NCBI GenBank assembly: GCA_009781925.1
Contig: WQUU01000077.1
Location: 1-15,527, forward strand
DNA: 15,527 nt
Source: Bacillota bacterium
Lineage (GTDB): Bacteria > Bacillota > Clostridia > Oscillospirales > Oscillospiraceae
Reading direction: 5' to 3'
Below are positions 13,360 to 15,527 of the stretch, one piece after another; position 1 is the first letter of the stretch, and every line of letters starts with the position of its first letter. The position numbers and the translations under genes were made by a program. The notes under the pieces are model-generated. The model was not told the origin of the DNA, ran no database searches, and was given only the letters and a program-made list of their open reading frames with translations.

Positions 13360-14619
13360 ATGAAAAAACGAACCACGAAAAAAATTCTTTCCATCTTGCT
13401 TGCCGCGTCAATCCTGCTGGGCGCAGCGGGCTGCGCGGCCGCGCGCGCCGCCGACCTGATGGGCGGCGTCTCGCCCAATCCCGTAAATGGCAGGCAGGCC
13501 GACGCCACTTTTACCGAAAGCATGGCGGATTTCTCGATCAAATTGTTCAAAAGCGGTATCACCGACAAGGAAAATTCCCTGATCTCGCCGCTGTCGGTGA
13601 CCCTCGCGCTGGCGATGGCCGCCAACGGCGCAAACGGCGAAACGCGGACGCAGATGGAAACTCTGCTCGGCGGCGGCATCCCGCTCCCCGCGCTCAACGA
13701 ATATCTGTACAGCTACGCCAAGGGTCTGCCGAATACGGAGCAGGCGAAGCTGACGACCGCCAACGCGATCTGGTTTTGCGACGACAAAAACAGATTGCGG
13801 GTGGAGCCCGATTTCCTGCAAAAAAACGCCGACTATTACGGCGCGGCGGCCTTTCAATCCGCCTTTGACGCGCAGACCGTAAAAGAGATCAACAGCTGGG
13901 TCAAGACAAACACCAACGGGATGATCGATTCGATCCTCGATAAAATCGACCCGGCTGAGCTCATGTACCTCATCAACGCCGTGGCGTTCGACGCGAAGTG
14001 GCAAAATGTCTATTACAAGGAGAGCATCGAGAGCGGCGGTTTCACGGATATTGACGGCGCGATCCAAAGCGCGGACTTCATGTATTCGGCGGAGGATCAA
14101 TACCTCGACGACGGCATGGCGACGGGCTTTGTCAAGCCCTACGCCGGAGGCGGCTACAGTTTTGTGGCGCTGCTCCCCAATGAAGGCGTCTCCATTGAGG
14201 ATTACATCGCTTCCCTCAGCGGCAGCGGCTTTTTGGAGACGCTGCACAGCGCGCGGAGCGTGACCGTAAACGCGTATTTGCCGAAGTTTTCGTATGACTA
14301 TGAGGTGACAATGAACGACGCGCTCATCGGGCTCGGCATCCCCGACGCCTTTAATCCCGATATAGCCGATTTCAGTAAGATGGGGACTTCGCCGGAGGGG
14401 CCGCTCTATATCGGCAAGGTTCTGCACAAGACCTTCATCTCGGTGGACGAGCTCGGGACAAAAGCCGGGGCGGTCACAATCGTGGCTATGGATGCCGGCG
14501 CCGCTGCGCCGACGGAGGAGCCCAAGACCGTGCGGCTCAACAGGCCGTTTGTGTACGCGATCGTCGACAACGCGACAAATCTCCCCGTGTTTCTCGGCAC
14601 GGTCATGCGCGTGGGATAA
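13360..14619 (+). CDS. Secreted serpin (serine protease inhibitor), probable lipoprotein
   Basis: A 419-residue serpin, a suicide inhibitor that traps serine (or cysteine) proteases through insertion of its reactive loop. The N-terminus has a charged KKRTTKK, a hydrophobic stretch and AAGC ending at Cys25, a slightly atypical lipobox, so it is probably anchored outside the cell membrane. Serpin landmarks are NSLISPLSVTLALAMAANGA (about 68-87), LTTANAIWF (about 130-138), INSWVKTNTNGMI, LYLINAVAFDAKW-like LMYLINAVAFDAKW, and the C-terminal RPFVYAIVDN then LPVFLGTVMRVG. The loop hinge ELGTKAGAVT (364-373) fits the inhibitory consensus with small residues at P12-P9. Counting 17 from Glu364 puts P1 near Gly380, in AMDAGAAA, so elastase- or subtilisin-like targets are more likely than trypsin; this position is uncertain. 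A long-spaced GGAGGGGG precedes the ATG. Confidence 0.94.
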   Translation: MKKRTTKKILSILLAASILLGAAGCAAARAADLMGGVSPNPVNGRQADATFTESMADFSIKLFKSGITDKENSLISPLSVTLALAMAANGANGETRTQMETLLGGGIPLPALNEYLYSYAKGLPNTEQAKLTTANAIWFCDDKNRLRVEPDFLQKNADYYGAAAFQSAFDAQTVKEINSWVKTNTNGMIDSILDKIDPAELMYLINAVAFDAKWQNVYYKESIESGGFTDIDGAIQSADFMYSAEDQYLDDGMATGFVKPYAGGGYSFVALLPNEGVSIEDYIASLSGSGFLETLHSARSVTVNAYLPKFSYDYEVTMNDALIGLGIPDAFNPDIADFSKMGTSPEGPLYIGKVLHKTFISVDELGTKAGAVTIVAMDAGAAAPTEEPKTVRLNRPFVYAIVDNATNLPVFLGTVMRVG

Positions 14620-14680
14620 AAGGGCGGCAACGCGGTTTTACAAAGAATTTGCGTTTTATCTTTCTTTTTGGCAAAATTTA

Positions 14681-14689
14681 TGGTATGAT
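14681..14689 (+). promoter_or_regulatory. Extended -10 promoter before the ymfF-like gene
   Basis: TGGTATGAT is an extended -10 element (TGn plus TATGAT). The -35 position 17 bp upstream (TTTCTT) is poor, as is usual with extended -10 promoters. The predicted start is near 14696, about 25 nt before the ATG at 14721. The 101-bp gap is AT-rich compared with the flanking genes. Confidence 0.6.
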
Positions 14690-14720
14690 ATGAGGACAAA
14701 TGCGAAGATAGGTGTGTTTT

Positions 14721-15527
14721 ATGGAGACGACCGTCATCGAGCTGGCGCGGGATGTGACCCTCATGTGCCTGACCTCCGACAAGTTCAAGACCGGTTGCTT
14801 GAGCGCGACGCTGCTCACGCAGCTGGGCTGGGAATTTGCATCGCAAAACGCCCTGATCCCCTCCGTCCTGCGCCGGGGGACGCGAAGCTATCCGGACATG
14901 GAGCGCCTGAACGCCCGCCTGGACGAGCTCTACGGCGCGAGTATCGAGCCCCTTGTGCGCAAAAAGGGCGAGATCCAGTGTCTGGGCTTCTTTGCCTCTT
15001 TCGCGGACGACGCGTTCGTGCCGGAGGGCGGCGTGCTGGACAGTACGGCGGAGCTGCTGTGCGAAATGCTGCTCTCCCCGAATCTGCGGGGCGGGCTGTT
15101 TTTGCCAGAGTATGTCCAGAGCGAAAAGGAAAAGCAGCTGGAGCTTTTGCGCGCGCGGGTCAACGATAAACTGCACTACGCCGGCGAGCGGCTCTTTGAG
15201 CTCATGTGCTTCGCAGAGGACTACGCGGTCTACCCCTTTGGCGACGAGGAGAGTACCGCGGCGATCACCTATCAAAAACTCACCCGCCGCTACCACGCCC
15301 TCCTGTCCGAGTCCCCGCTCCTGTTTTTCTACTGCGGCAGCGCGCGGCCCGAGCGCCTGGCCGAAATTCTGCGGAAAGCCCTCCTGACGCTGCCCAGGGC
15401 GGAGCCGAATCTGGAGCTCGGCACGGAAGTCCGCCTGAACGCCTATGAGAGCGCGCCCAGGGTCTTCACGGAGGAGATGGATGTGACCCAGGGCAAGCTC
15501 AACATCGGTTTTCGGCTGGGGGATGTG
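14721..15527 (+). CDS. ymfF: M16 peptidase-like protein of the YmfF type (EF-P aminopentanol modification-associated), N-terminal part
   Basis: The first 269 codons of an insulinase-fold protein; the rest lies beyond the window. TSDKFKTGCLSATLLTQLGW (about 19-38) and VLRRGTRSYPDMERLNARLD (about 49-68) are typical of the YmfF branch. Where active M16 enzymes have the zinc motif HxxEH, this protein reads RSYPDMERLNARLDELYGA, so it lacks zinc ligands, as its relatives do. In Bacillus subtilis, ymfF and ymfH are linked to 5-aminopentanol modification of elongation factor P; ymfH, usually the active partner, would be expected downstream. A weak ATAGGTG site precedes the ATG, and it has its own extended -10 promoter. 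Confidence 0.85.
   Translation, partial: METTVIELARDVTLMCLTSDKFKTGCLSATLLTQLGWEFASQNALIPSVLRRGTRSYPDMERLNARLDELYGASIEPLVRKKGEIQCLGFFASFADDAFVPEGGVLDSTAELLCEMLLSPNLRGGLFLPEYVQSEKEKQLELLRARVNDKLHYAGERLFELMCFAEDYAVYPFGDEESTAAITYQKLTRRYHALLSESPLLFFYCGSARPERLAEILRKALLTLPRAEPNLELGTEVRLNAYESAPRVFTEEMDVTQGKLNIGFRLGDV

Noticed and set aside
13408..14427. Minus-strand open frame of 339 codons inside the serpin gene
   Set aside because: It is antisense to a motif-rich serpin and shows no family features; other long antisense frames (e.g. 10431-11045, 12798-13697) were dropped for the same reason.
14630..14667. Possible terminator after the serpin (AACGC / GCGTT then T-rich stretch)
   Set aside because: It is only a 5-bp stem with a 16-nt loop and an interrupted T-tract, so too weak to call.
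14668..14689. TTGGCA with TATGAT as a full promoter before the ymfF-like gene
   Set aside because: The spacing is only 10 bp, too short for sigma-A; the extended -10 reading is preferred.

Overview
The window looks like a chromosomal segment of a moderately GC-rich Gram-positive anaerobe, most likely class Clostridia (Oscillospirales or a related gut order). The evidence is the gene order ylxM-ffh-rpsP-khpA-rimM-trmD, a DUF6483 gene, a type II pantothenate kinase, strong AGGAGG-type ribosome binding sites and a consensus sigma-A promoter. No tRNA, rRNA, CRISPR array or complete insertion sequence was seen.

Layout. Positions 1-5267 are a leftward gene cluster for protein secretion and translation, read from a perfect TTGACA-17 bp-TATAAT promoter at 5239-5267. 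Its order is ylxM, ffh (SRP54), a DUF6483 gene, rpsP (S16), khpA, rimM, a trmD fused to a GNAT acetyltransferase domain, and a type II pantothenate kinase cut by the window edge. The usual rplS after trmD is absent. Positions 5312-5949 hold a small rightward unit with its own promoter: an AbrB/MazE-like antitoxin, a RelE-like toxin broken by a one-base frameshift, and a strong terminator. Positions 6099-13268 are one very large gene for a membrane cyclic beta-1,2-glucan synthase (GT84, cyclization and GH94 domains; 2389 residues). It is followed by a secreted serpin lipoprotein (13360-14619) with an intact inhibitory hinge, then the start of an M16-like peptidase homologue of the YmfF type (14721 to the end).

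The most unusual signal is a set of short dispersed repeats, several lying inside essential or conserved genes and kept in frame. (1) A family of about 28-bp TGTAGGG-headed stem-loops occurs at 1699-1726, 2474-2501, 2834-2910 (two units forming a 77-bp hairpin), 3356-3420 (two opposed units) and 9441-9475. Stem sequences differ between most copies while pairing is preserved. One copy supplies the rimM stop codon, one is translated as the tail of ribosomal protein S16, and one is translated inside the glucan synthase. (2) An AT-rich 18-20-mer (core ATTATGTCAACTA) occurs in trmD and two to three times in the glucan synthase, in different reading frames, so it is conserved as DNA rather than as a peptide. 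(3) A repeat built on ACAATGAACA is inserted in frame in the glycosyltransferase domain. Together these resemble the in-frame palindromic elements known from Rickettsia, but in a Clostridia-type genome; no transposase is visible in the window.

Gene function as a whole: the leftward cluster couples ribosome assembly and tRNA modification to SRP-dependent membrane targeting. The rightward half is envelope and surface biology (periplasmic or surface beta-1,2-glucan, protease inhibition). Functional assignments come from motif recognition only; no database search was run.
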